From the NCBI RefSeq assembly GCF_900182665.1, contig NZ_FXTL01000016.1:1-64000 (forward strand): a DNA stretch of 64,000 nucleotides. The letters are read 5' to 3'. Shown here in pieces: positions 1-7,136 of the stretch (its first letter is position 1; every line of letters starts with the position of its first letter). This DNA is from Propioniciclava tarda. GTDB taxonomy: Bacteria; Actinomycetota; Actinomycetes; Propionibacteriales; Propionibacteriaceae. The notes beneath the pieces were generated by a model that was not told where the DNA came from, searched no databases, and was given only the letters and a program-made list of their open reading frames with translations. The position numbers and the translations under genes are program-made.

Positions 1-1
1 G

Positions 2-331
2 AACCTCCATCCTCGGAAGACCTCGACCCCCGTCCCGCCACCGACACGCCGGTCACAACCCGGGCCCCCGACTACACCCTCGTCTGTGAAGAGCCGCAGA
101 AGTGACCCGCGTCTGCAACCGTTGGCCTTCCGCAATTTGATGGCCCATGAAGGCGTTCATTATCGCCAATGGGAAATGTATGGACCCGATTTCATGTCGC
201 TCTACTTGACGGCGCAAGCGAACGAAAGCTATCCAATTCTGCAGGGCTTCGGCAGAGAAGGCTGTTATAACAGGTTCGAAAGGGAGGCGAATTTACGTGG
301 GTACAACGTTTATGGTTGCTCGACCCGATAG
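2..331 (+). CDS. C-terminal HExxH metallopeptidase domain, probable polymorphic-toxin tip (5' truncated by window)
   Basis: The frame is open from the first bases of the window, so the gene starts upstream; the first internal start codon is the GTG at 86. Counting from that GTG, the visible part carries the zinc-protease signature HEGVH (His21, Glu22, His25) and a downstream NRFEREAN segment (Glu65/Glu67) that could supply the third metal ligand. HExxH followed by FEREA is common in secreted metallopeptidase domains at the ends of RHS-like and other polymorphic toxins. The next gene overlaps it by 35 bp and encodes a lipoprotein, as expected of a coupled immunity gene. Base composition is lower in GC than the rest of the window. 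The toxin assignment is inference; the metallopeptidase motif is seen directly. Confidence 0.5.
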   Translation, partial: NLHPRKTSTPVPPPTRRSQPGPPTTPSSVKSRRSDPRLQPLAFRNLMAHEGVHYRQWEMYGPDFMSLYLTAQANESYPILQGFGREGCYNRFEREANLRGYNVYGCSTR

Positions 332-755
332 AGGCCATGGCAAGCTGCGATGGCGCCGCATTCGTGCCCTCACTCTCTGCCTCTTAGCGCCCTGGTTGCT
401 GACGGGATGCACACCTGTTGACGATGTCTATGTGAAATACGAAAATGCTCAATTGACACTCGTTTCAAGATGCCCAGGCGGGTTTCGAGGACCGATAGAA
501 GTCCAGGGCGTAACCGCCTCAGGTGGCACGACGCATTTGGGACGGATCGTGCTGGCCACGCCTGTGGCCGCGGTCAATCTCTCACCCGTGAAGATTGATG
601 CAGGCTACAAGAGCGTCCTCGTAGTGTTTGATCCGAACAAGTTCGGGATTGAGGTTCCGGTTCCACCCATCGAGGGACAAGCTTACTCATATGATAGTGA
701 GTCGTCGCTAACTGAGAGACTAAAGCGTCCGGCGACAGATTTCACCTGCACCTAG
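297..755 (+). CDS. Small lipoprotein, possible immunity protein of the upstream metallopeptidase
   Basis: This 152-aa protein has a basic N-terminus, a hydrophobic segment and a lipobox ending LLTGC around residue 38, so it is probably exported and lipid-anchored. The GTG at 297 is preferred because GGGAGG (282-287) lies 9 nt upstream; an ATG at 312 is the alternative. The start lies inside the end of the metallopeptidase gene (overlap 297-331), which suggests translational coupling. The mature part shows no family I can name. A cell-surface lipoprotein coupled to an exported peptidase fits an immunity protein, but this is inferred only from position. Confidence 0.6.
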   Translation: MGTTFMVARPDRGHGKLRWRRIRALTLCLLAPWLLTGCTPVDDVYVKYENAQLTLVSRCPGGFRGPIEVQGVTASGGTTHLGRIVLATPVAAVNLSPVKIDAGYKSVLVVFDPNKFGIEVPVPPIEGQAYSYDSESSLTERLKRPATDFTCT

Positions 756-1012
756 TGTGGCCAGTATTTGAGGGTATCTGACGACAAGTCCGTTGTTGAG
801 CCCTCGTGATAGCCAAGTACCGGACCAAAGCGAGAGAGCGGGCGGTCAAAATGTGAAGGTGAGCTCGGGTTTGCGCCTATCTGTAGGGTGAGTACGGCTC
901 TGGGGTGCAGCATTCTATTAGGGATCGTGCCGCTTCTATTGCTCGGAGCCTTTTTCCACGGAGTGCCTTAGCTGCCCTATTGGAATGAGCCTCCGTTGAG
1001 TTGGTTTGAGGT
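756..1012. other. Intergenic remnant between lipoprotein and IS end
   Basis: There is no convincing gene here. A 27-codon reading frame with a hydrophobic centre (GTG 888 to TAG 971) could encode a tiny membrane peptide, but it has no good ribosome-binding site. The stretch is AT-richer than the chromosome and contains no GGACGCC/GGCGTCC. Confidence 0.4.
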
Positions 1013-1307
1013 TGACCCCTGATCCCGGACAGCTGGTTGTTTGGTCAGGCGGCCTGGTGGACCGTCTGGGTGGCCTGGTCGGCCAGCTGGTGTTCGTACT
1101 GTAGTGGGCTGAGGTAGCCGATGGCGGAGTGTCGTCGGCGGGCGTTGTACCAGGCGTCGATCCAGGTGTAGGCGCCGCGGCGGGCGGCGTCGATCGTGGG
1201 GAACACGTGCCGGTGGTAGTACTCGTTCTTGAATGTTGACCAGAACGATTCGGCAGCCGCGTTGTCCCAGCACACCCCGGTACGGCCCATTGAGCGAAGC
1301 AGGTCAG
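1013..1307 (-). mobile_element. Truncated IS3-family insertion sequence (end plus transposase C-terminus)
   Basis: The left boundary begins with TGACCCCTGATCCCGGACA (1013-1031), which resembles an IS3-group terminal sequence. It is followed on the minus strand by the C-terminal part of an OrfB transposase. Similarity stops near 1307, where the sequence switches to an unrelated secreted-protein fragment on the other strand. No second inverted repeat or OrfA is present, so this is a dead remnant marking a rearrangement junction. Confidence 0.8.
1045..1307 (-). pseudogene. IS3-family transposase OrfB, C-terminal fragment
   Basis: About 85 residues of the DDE integrase-core C-terminus remain. 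Visible signatures are GRTGVCWDNAAAESFWS, which precedes the catalytic Glu region, and NARRRHSAIGYLSP near the end; both are typical of IS3/IS150-type OrfB. The reading frame runs upstream through DLLRSMGRTG to about 1307 and then loses similarity. The upstream two thirds of the protein, with the two catalytic Asp residues, are missing, so it cannot be an active transposase. Confidence 0.85.
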
Positions 1308-1703
1308 ATGTTGTCTCGGACGGAGGCGTCCGGGGTGAAGGCCAGCCTGGACCCGGCGCCTGGGGTCAAGCTGGGCAAGCCGGTGTTGTCGGGTTCGAAG
1401 GCCACTTACACCGATGTGGCTCCGGGCTTGGATGTGGTGGTGGATGTGGCGGCTGGCGGGTTCCGTTGGTCGTGGGTGGCGAAGACGCCGGCGGCGGCGA
1501 AGAAGCTGCTGGTGGGGTCGGGCAAGTCCCGGGCGGCGACGGCCCGGCTGAAGGTGTCCGGGGGCGGCAAGTGGGCCAAAGACGGCGCTGAGGCGAAGAT
1601 TTCGAACGGTCAGGGTGCGAAGGTGGCCCGGTTGGGGTCGCCGTTGGTGTGGGACGCCCAGGTGAACCCGACCAGGATTAGCCGCTTTGTAGCGGATCGA
1701 TAG
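1308..1703 (+). pseudogene. Fragment of RHS/DNRLRE-type secreted protein
   Basis: The translated segment contains ATYTDVAPGLDVVVDV, GGFRWSWVAKTPAAA and GSPLVWDAQ. Such motifs recur in the N-terminal regions of large actinobacterial secreted DNRLRE/RHS-repeat proteins, some of which carry toxins. The 5' side is cut by the IS3 fragment at about 1307, and the 3' side leaves the family after NPT and stops at 1703. It is the only part of the left-edge island with GGACGCC/GGCGTCC (two copies), so it may come from a resident gene rather than from the incoming DNA. Family assignment is from recalled motif patterns. Confidence 0.5.
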
Positions 1704-1714
1704 ACGGGAAGATA

Positions 1715-2044
1715 GTGAGTGCGCACTCGAAAAGTTCATGGTTTGCAGTCCGGGCATTCATTAAATTCGACGACTTAGATGATTGCCCCGTGTATGAAGA
1801 GAGGATAACGCTGTGGCGGTGCTCATCGATTGAAGACGCTGTGACCCGGGGCGGGGTTGAGGCAGAAGCTTATGCGAGCGTGAACGGAGCAATTAACTTG
1901 GGTGCCTACCAAGCGTATTCCTTGACGGGGGCCCCCAAATCCGGCCACGAGGTGTTTAGTCTCATGAGATCTAGTAGTCTCTCGCTCAACGAATACCTTG
2001 ACCGATTCTTTTTTGATTCAGGAAATCGATCCACTGACCTGTGA
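1715..2044 (+). CDS. Small acidic protein, DUF4288-like, possible immunity protein
   Basis: A 109-aa soluble protein. The order FAVRAFIKF - YEERITLWRCSSIEDAV - EVFSLMRSSSLSLNEYLDRFF resembles a group of small actinobacterial proteins related to DUF4288, often found beside toxin or secretion loci. GTG 1715 is preceded by GGGAAGATA. It sits among toxin-locus debris, so immunity is a reasonable guess without direct support. It has lower GC than the chromosome and no GGACGCC copies. Confidence 0.5.
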   Translation: MSAHSKSSWFAVRAFIKFDDLDDCPVYEERITLWRCSSIEDAVTRGGVEAEAYASVNGAINLGAYQAYSLTGAPKSGHEVFSLMRSSSLSLNEYLDRFFFDSGNRSTDL

Positions 2045-2346
2045 GGGACTGATTCTCCTAATTGGGTGTCAAGCGGTGTTGAGCCAGGCGTGGTAGCGGG
2101 TGACGAGTTCGTCGTTGGGTCGTCGGCCGAGTTCGAGTTCGCTGACTCGGGCGGGCCAGACGCTGAAGGTGGGTGGTGGCTGCCGTGAGGGGTGAAGTTC
2201 TTGGCTCGGCGGGCGGGTCGGAGGTTGCGTTAGTCGGGGACGGCGCAAGGGGCTCGGATTTGGAGCATGTGGAGGCGAAGTGTTGAAATCGTGGGGCTTC
2301 GCCCCAATCGCCTCGCCGCTTCACTATGACTATATGGGTGGTGTAG
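2045..2346. other. Gene-free remnant
   Basis: No intact gene is visible. On the minus strand a frame ending at the TGA at 2069-2071 reads ...VSELELGRRPNDELVTRYHAWLNTA, which looks like the end of a decayed protein (possibly a transposase or regulator) but cannot be assigned. A small hairpin TGGGGC-TTC-GCCCCA lies at 2292-2306 and may be a weak terminator. Confidence 0.35.
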
Positions 2347-2751
2347 ATGGTGGAGTCAAGCGATATGGAAATCGGCCCTATGGCCCTGATGGTTATCGGC
2401 ATACTGTTCGCTGGATCATTCCTCTTCTCCTCTTCTTTCCGCGGCCTGTTTCGTCGTGGAGCGGAGATCATGAGTATCGATGACCTGGAGGGTCGGGCAT
2501 TTGTTCGCCAGCACCTTGCGGTGGGTTATGGTTTCTCTTCCTTGATTCTGGCTGCTGTCGCGATTGCCATCGCGCAAGTAGTCCCGACCATATCCTCGGT
2601 TTGTCTTGCTGTAGGCGGAGTCGGACTGGCTTCGATGCTGGCATTCTTCCTCTTGGTTCAAGTCGTTTATTGGTTTGCGTGGCCGAAATGGCTCATACCA
2701 CGGGATCTCCGTGGTGATCCAGGTCAGTGGCAGGCTCGTCGGAATCGGTAG
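2347..2751 (+). CDS. Small membrane protein of unknown function
   Basis: A 134-aa protein with about three hydrophobic segments: residues ~10-30 (ALMVIGILFAGSFLF), ~60-80 (LILAAVAIAIAQVV) and ~85-110 (VGGVGLASMLAFFLLVQVVYWF). A basic stretch RGLFRRGAE follows the first helix. I recognise no family. It is the last gene of the low-GC left-edge island; the shift to typical chromosomal composition occurs just after its stop. Confidence 0.5.
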   Translation: MVESSDMEIGPMALMVIGILFAGSFLFSSSFRGLFRRGAEIMSIDDLEGRAFVRQHLAVGYGFSSLILAAVAIAIAQVVPTISSVCLAVGGVGLASMLAFFLLVQVVYWFAWPKWLIPRDLRGDPGQWQARRNR

Positions 2752-2787
2752 TTGGTTCCCGCCTGGGCTACTGGTGTTCGTGACTGG

Positions 2788-2823
2788 TTGGGTCAAAGTC
2801 GCTGATGCGCCTATCCTGCATCG
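2788..2823 (+). promoter_or_regulatory. Leaderless promoter for azlC
   Basis: TTGGGT (2788-2793), an 18-bp spacer and TATCCT (2812-2817) are followed after 6 bp by the ATG at 2824. Transcription would therefore start at or next to the start codon, and no Shine-Dalgarno sequence is present. Confidence 0.5.
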
Positions 2824-3489
2824 ATGCCGCCTCTGACCCCCGCCGTGCGCATGGGCGTGTCCATCGCCCTCGCGGTCGGGGTCTACGGCATCTCGTTCGG
2901 GGCGCTGTCGGTGGCCGCTGGGTTGTCGATCGCGCAGACCATCGCGCTCTCGGCGCTGATGTTCACCGGCGGCTCGCAGTTCGCGTTCGTGGGCGTGGTC
3001 GGCGGCGGCGGGTCGTTCCCGGCGGCTCTCGCGGCGTCCTCGCTGCTCGGGCTGCGCAACGGCGTCTACGGCGTCGGGCTCGACGGCATGCTCCACCCGC
3101 GCGGACTCGCCAAGGTCCTGTACGCCCACCTGACCATCGACGAGTCGATGGCGACGGCGTCCGCCCAAGACAGCGTCGACGAGCAGCGTCGCGGGTTCTT
3201 CACCGCGGGCGTCGGGGTCTTCATCACCTGGAACCTCTTCACCGCCCTCGGCGCCTTCGTCGGCGCCGGGGTGGACGCCAAGCAGTTCGGCCTCGACGGC
3301 GCGGCCGTCGCCGCCTTCGCCGGGCTGCTTTGGCCGCGTCTGAAGGACGCCGACGCCTGGGCCACCGCCGCGCTGTGCGGCGTGGTGACGGCGCTGCTGG
3401 TGCCGGCGGTGCCGCCCGGCATCCCGATCGTTGTGGCCGGCGGCGTCGCGTTCGCCCTGGCCAGCTGGCAGCACCGGAGGTCGGCATGA
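2824..3489 (+). CDS. azlC: Branched-chain amino acid exporter, large subunit AzlC
   Basis: A 221-aa membrane protein of the AzlC (LIV-E) family, which exports branched-chain amino acids together with a small AzlD-type partner. The family signature around residues 45-60 (LSALMFTGGSQFAFVGV) and the following LLGLRNGVYG segment are clear. Hydrophobic helices alternate with short charged loops, as in BrnF. The stop overlaps the azlD start (ATGA at 3486-3489), so the two subunits are translationally coupled. It is the first gene with normal chromosomal composition after the left-edge island. Confidence 0.9.
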   Translation: MPPLTPAVRMGVSIALAVGVYGISFGALSVAAGLSIAQTIALSALMFTGGSQFAFVGVVGGGGSFPAALAASSLLGLRNGVYGVGLDGMLHPRGLAKVLYAHLTIDESMATASAQDSVDEQRRGFFTAGVGVFITWNLFTALGAFVGAGVDAKQFGLDGAAVAAFAGLLWPRLKDADAWATAALCGVVTALLVPAVPPGIPIVVAGGVAFALASWQHRRSA

Positions 3490-3797
3490 CCGCCTGGCTG
3501 TGGGTGCTCGGGGCGTGCCTGATCTCCTTCCTGATCAAGCTCGCCGGCTACCTCGCCCCGGACTCGCTCGTCGACTCGCCGATGATGCGGCGGGCCAGCG
3601 CGTCCATCACAGTCGGGCTGCTGACGTCGCTCGTGGTGACGAACGCGTTCGCGTCCGGTCAACGTCTCGAACTGGACGCCCGCGTCGCGGCCCTCGTGGC
3701 CGCCATCATCGCGCTGAAGCTGAAGGCGCCGTACATCGTGGTGGTCCTGGTCGGCGCGCTGGTCGCCGGACTGGCCCGGATGGCCGGGATGCCGTAA
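3486..3797 (+). CDS. azlD: Branched-chain amino acid exporter, small subunit AzlD
   Basis: A 103-aa protein with four hydrophobic segments, typical in size and pattern for AzlD/BrnE. The C-terminal ALVAAIIALKLKAPYIVVVLVGALVAGL is characteristic of the family. ATG 3486 overlaps the azlC stop by 4 bp and is preceded by GGAGGTCGGC, giving a Shine-Dalgarno at suitable distance. It is expected to form the exporter with AzlC in the cytoplasmic membrane. Confidence 0.88.
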   Translation: MTAWLWVLGACLISFLIKLAGYLAPDSLVDSPMMRRASASITVGLLTSLVVTNAFASGQRLELDARVAALVAAIIALKLKAPYIVVVLVGALVAGLARMAGMP

Positions 3798-3885
3798 CGC
3801 CACCGAGGTAGTAGGACCCGATCTCGCCAGGTCGTAAGGCCATTGGCGAATGGCGATGGCGACAGGCCGTCCCTACGCTGACGGT

Positions 3886-4722
3886 ATGGACTCCCTCTTC
3901 GACGTCGTTGCCGGCCTACCCGTACACCCGCTGGTGGTGCACTTTGCGGTGGTCATTCTTCCGCTGGCGGCCCTGCTGCAGATCGCGGTCGTGCTCATCC
4001 GCGGGCTGCGCGCCCGCTGGGCCACCCTCGCCCTGCTCGGACTCGCCGCCGGCACCGTCGCCGCGTTCGCGTCCAAGGAGTCCGGAGAGAAGCTCGCCGA
4101 GCGGATGGGACTCCCGCAGACCCACGCCACCTGGGGCTCGATCCTGCCGTTCATCGCCGCCGTGCTGACCGTGGTCGCCCTGGTCTGGTGGGTCCTGCAG
4201 CGCCGGCTGTCCAGCCGCCGGTCGGTGACCCAGCAGCCCGCTGGGTTGCCGCAGCAGACGGCCGGTGCGCTGTCCGCGGTGCTCGCCGTCGGCGTCGTCG
4301 GGCTGACCATCCTGGTCGGCCACTCCGGTGCCGTGTCCGCCTGGGCCGGACGCATCGACGACTCGGCGACGACCCCTGCCACGACCGCGTCCGCCACCCC
4401 GGCACCCGCGGCGAGCGCCGCGCCTGCGGCGTCCAGCTCGAGCTCGCCCGCGGCGTCCACGACCCCGACGGCGAACTCGACGACGGACGCTCTGACCATG
4501 GCCGCCGTCCAGAAGCACAACACGGCGTCCAGCTGCTGGTCCGCGATCAACGGCAACGTGTACGACCTGACGGCCTGGGTCAGCGCCCACCCGGGCGGCG
4601 CCTCGCCGATCAAGTCGCTCTGTGGCACGGACGGCACCGCCGCCTTCACCGCGCAACACGGCCACGGCGGACGCGCGGTCAACCAGCTCGCCACCTTCAA
4701 CCTGGGTAAGCTCGCCGCCTGA
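3886..4722 (+). CDS. DUF2231 membrane domain fused to cytochrome b5-like heme domain
   Basis: The N-terminal ~110 residues form a DUF2231-type four-helix membrane domain (HPLVVHFAVVILPLAALL near residue 14). A further helix follows, then a low-complexity Ala/Ser/Thr/Pro linker (~residues 155-200). The C-terminal ~75 residues are a cytochrome b5-like fold with the HPGG heme-ligand motif, preceded by SSCWSAINGNVYDLTAWV. ATG 3886 is chosen because the DUF2231 domain begins right there; an upstream ATG at 3850 would add an unrelated 12 residues. A membrane redox role with the heme domain facing the cell exterior is likely. Two cysteines flank the heme domain and may form a disulfide. Confidence 0.8.
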   Translation: MDSLFDVVAGLPVHPLVVHFAVVILPLAALLQIAVVLIRGLRARWATLALLGLAAGTVAAFASKESGEKLAERMGLPQTHATWGSILPFIAAVLTVVALVWWVLQRRLSSRRSVTQQPAGLPQQTAGALSAVLAVGVVGLTILVGHSGAVSAWAGRIDDSATTPATTASATPAPAASAAPAASSSSSPAASTTPTANSTTDALTMAAVQKHNTASSCWSAINGNVYDLTAWVSAHPGGASPIKSLCGTDGTAAFTAQHGHGGRAVNQLATFNLGKLAA

Positions 4723-4738
4723 GGAAGCGGGGTGCGCG

Positions 4739-5059
4739 GTGTCGATGCAGCGGCGAGAGATCGATCTCGTCGAGCTGTGGTGCCGCGAACGCACCCCGGA
4801 AAACGGGTGGAAGCATCACCCAGTCGTCCCGCAGATCACCGGACGCCACATCGACCTGATCGCGGACGCCGACGGCATCAAGACTCCCATCGCGCGCCTG
4901 CGGTACTTCGGCTCGCCGCGCGGCGAGGGCTCGTGGGTGCTGCACTGGCGGGACGCCGAGGGCACGTTCCAGATCTACCGCAACCTTCCCGCGGTGGACG
5001 CCGTGAGCGAGATCCTCGACTTCCTGGCCAGCGATCCGGACCCGCTCTTTTGGGCCTAG
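4739..5059 (+). CDS. DUF3024-like protein
   Basis: A 106-aa soluble protein. RLRYFGSP - GSWVLHWRDAEGTFQIYRNLP - ILDFLASDPDPLFWA matches the ordered conserved blocks of DUF3024 (aromatic-rich, ending in DPxxxFW). GTG 4739 is preferred because GAGGAAG (4721-4727) lies about 11 nt upstream; ATG 4745 is the alternative. Molecular function of the family is unknown. It follows the heme-protein gene by 16 bp on the same strand and may be co-transcribed with it. Confidence 0.65.
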   Translation: MSMQRREIDLVELWCRERTPENGWKHHPVVPQITGRHIDLIADADGIKTPIARLRYFGSPRGEGSWVLHWRDAEGTFQIYRNLPAVDAVSEILDFLASDPDPLFWA

Positions 5060-5091
5060 TTCGCGCCGACGCCAAGGCTTAGGGTTTCGCC

Positions 5092-5481
5092 ATGGCTGAG
5101 AAGAATGTGCTGGGCGGTGACCTGCAGCTGTGCGGCGGCGACCCGGTGACGGGTTTCTTCCGCGACGGCACCTGCCGGACCTGCGCCGAGGACCTGGGCA
5201 GCCACACCGTGTGCGCGGTGATGACCGCCGAGTTCCTCGCCCACCAGCGCGCCCTGGGCAACGACCTGATCAGCCCGGCGCCGCAGTGGGGCTTTCCCGG
5301 CCTGGTGCCCGGCGACCGCTGGTGCGTCGTCGCGGCGCGGTGGCTGCAGTCGTACCGGGCGGGCGTCCCGGCCCCCGTCGTGCTGGCGGCAACCAGCGTC
5401 GCCGCGCTCGAGATCGTGCCGCTGCGCTACCTGATGGCGGCGTCCGTGGACGTGCCGGACGACCCGTCCTCGCTGACCTGA
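5092..5481 (+). CDS. DUF2237 family protein
   Basis: A 129-aa protein matching DUF2237 along its whole length: NVLGGDLQLCGGDPVTGFFRDG at the start, then EDLGSHTVCAVMTAEFL, GNDLISPAPQWGFPGL, GDRWCVVAARW and the C-terminal AALEIVPLRYL. The conserved cysteines (in the LCGG, CRTCAED, TVCAV and RWCVV blocks) suggest metal binding or redox chemistry, but the family role is not established. Its 3' end overlaps the convergent amidotransferase gene by 55 bp. Confidence 0.9.
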   Translation: MAEKNVLGGDLQLCGGDPVTGFFRDGTCRTCAEDLGSHTVCAVMTAEFLAHQRALGNDLISPAPQWGFPGLVPGDRWCVVAARWLQSYRAGVPAPVVLAATSVAALEIVPLRYLMAASVDVPDDPSSLT

Positions 5482-6227
5482 CGTCCTGAGACCGGACGCC
5501 GGGACGCGAGTCCCACGAACCACCGGAAGATCGCCTGGGCGTCCGCTGACGTTCGGCTCATCATCTCGGGGTGCCACTGGACGCCGAGCAGCGGCCGTCC
5601 GGGGAACTCGACGGCCTCGACGATGCCGTCCGGGGCGGTGGCGACGACGCGCAGGCCGTCCGCGACCCGGTCGATGGCCTGGTGGTGGAACGAGTTGACG
5701 GTCGCCTCGGTGCGTCCGAGGACGCCGGCCAGCGTCGAGTCGGCCGCGATCGCGACCCGGTGCGCCCCGGCCTCGGGCTCGTCCGTCCCGACGTGGCGCA
5801 GGTTGGTGCCGGCCCGCTCCAGGTCCTGGTGCAGAGTGCCGCCCAGGAAGACGTTCAGGAGCTGGACGCCGCGGCAGATCGCCAGGATCGGCAGGTTCCG
5901 CTCGAACGCCAACCGCAGGGCCTCGTACTCGTAGGCGTCCCGGACGGGGCTGGGCATCTGCGTCCCGACCAGGGGCGATTGGTCGTACAGCAGGGGGTCC
6001 ACGTCCTGGCCGCCGGCGAGCAGGAGCGCGCCCGCGGCGTCCAACTGACGACTGAGCAAGGAGACGTCCCGCATGGGCGGCAGCAGGATCGGGACGCCGC
6101 CGGCGGCCGCGACGGAGCGGGGGTAGTCCTCGTTCAGCATGGCGCGCGGGTAGCCGGGGAAGGGGTAATTGAGGTCGCGTTCGAGGTTCGTGACGATGGC
6201 CACCACGGGACGGGAGTCGCTGCTCAC
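5427..6227 (-). CDS. Peptidase C26 / gamma-glutamyl-GABA hydrolase-like protein
   Basis: A class-I glutamine amidotransferase-like hydrolase of 266 aa. The nucleophile elbow LAICRGVQLLNVFLGG carries the catalytic Cys. The GVQWHPE motif supplies the catalytic His/Glu pair, and LLLAGGQDVDPLLY forms the oxyanion region; all are typical of the PuuD family, which splits gamma-glutamyl amides such as gamma-glutamyl-GABA. The GTG at 6227 (VSSDSRPVVAIV) is chosen because the beta-strand of the fold begins just after it; upstream starts would run into the divergent hydrolase gene. No polyamine genes are nearby, so the substrate is open. Confidence 0.85.
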   Translation of the reverse strand: MSSDSRPVVAIVTNLERDLNYPFPGYPRAMLNEDYPRSVAAAGGVPILLPPMRDVSLLSRQLDAAGALLLAGGQDVDPLLYDQSPLVGTQMPSPVRDAYEYEALRLAFERNLPILAICRGVQLLNVFLGGTLHQDLERAGTNLRHVGTDEPEAGAHRVAIAADSTLAGVLGRTEATVNSFHHQAIDRVADGLRVVATAPDGIVEAVEFPGRPLLGVQWHPEMMSRTSADAQAIFRWFVGLASRRPVSGRQVSEDGSSGTSTDAAIR

Positions 6228-6285
6228 GCACCCCAATCTAGGGCGGGGCGCTTGGGCTTCGGGGGCTCTGATGCGAGGCTGAGGC

Positions 6286-7053
6286 ATGGCTTCCGTCACT
6301 CTTCACACCCAGGCTGACCCGTCCGCGCTGCCGCTCGTGCTGCTGGCGCCCTTCCCCTGCAACGGACGCGTCTGGGCGAGCGTCGCCGCGGCCCTCGGCG
6401 GGGACGTCATCACCGTCGACCCGCCCGGTTTCGGTGGCGAGCCGGACGCCGCGCCGAGCCTGGAGGGGTACGTCCGGGCGCTGCTCAAAGCGTTGGACGC
6501 CCGCGGCGTCGGCCGCTTCGTGGTCGCCGGCAACTCGATGGGCGGGTACGCGGCGATGTGCCTGGCCGAGCTGGCGCCGTCGCGCGTCGCCGGGATCGGG
6601 CTGTTCGGGACGAAGTCCACCGCGGACGCCCCCGAGGCCATCGCAGGGCGCCTGTCGATGGCCGCGGCGGTCGAGTCCGGCAAGCCGCTGGACGAGGTCC
6701 TGGCGCCGTTGAAGGAGAAGCTGCTCGGGGCGTCCACGCGGGCGGGGCGTCCGGGCGTGGACGCCGAACTCGACGCCCTCATCGCCGCGACGCCCGAAGG
6801 TGTCGCGTGGGCGCAGCGGGCCATGGCCGCGCGTCCGGACCGCACCGACGTCCTCGCCGGGCTCGGCGTCCCGGCGGTCGTGGTGCACGGGTCCGAGGAT
6901 GCGCTGATGGGTCCCGACACGCAGCCGATGATGGCGTCCGCTTTGGGGGTCTCGGTGATCGAACTGGACGCCGTCGGTCACCTGATCCCGTTCGAGGCCC
7001 CGGACGCCGCCCTCGCGGCGCTCGCGGACCTGTGGGCGGCCTGCCGGGATTGA
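6286..7053 (+). CDS. Alpha/beta hydrolase
   Basis: A 255-aa single-domain alpha/beta hydrolase. The nucleophile elbow GNSMGG places the catalytic Ser at 84. VVVHGSEDAL carries the probable catalytic Asp, and DAVGHLIPFEAP the catalytic His near the C-terminus. DPPGFGGEP forms the loop after strand beta-4 and LLAPFPCNGRVW the oxyanion region. No signal peptide. It is divergent from the peptidase gene with about 58 bp between starts. Substrate is not predictable from sequence. Confidence 0.85.
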   Translation: MASVTLHTQADPSALPLVLLAPFPCNGRVWASVAAALGGDVITVDPPGFGGEPDAAPSLEGYVRALLKALDARGVGRFVVAGNSMGGYAAMCLAELAPSRVAGIGLFGTKSTADAPEAIAGRLSMAAAVESGKPLDEVLAPLKEKLLGASTRAGRPGVDAELDALIAATPEGVAWAQRAMAARPDRTDVLAGLGVPAVVVHGSEDALMGPDTQPMMASALGVSVIELDAVGHLIPFEAPDAALAALADLWAACRD

Positions 7054-7136
7054 GGTCTGCAGCGGGGGCGTCGCCAGACCGGCCAGTGCGTGCTGCTGAG
7101 TGGACAACCGGTCAGGTCGGGAGACGTCCACGGCGC

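Noticed and set aside
2416-3803. Minus-strand frames opposite azlCD
   Set aside because: Antisense shadows; AzlC and AzlD motifs are unambiguous on the plus strand.
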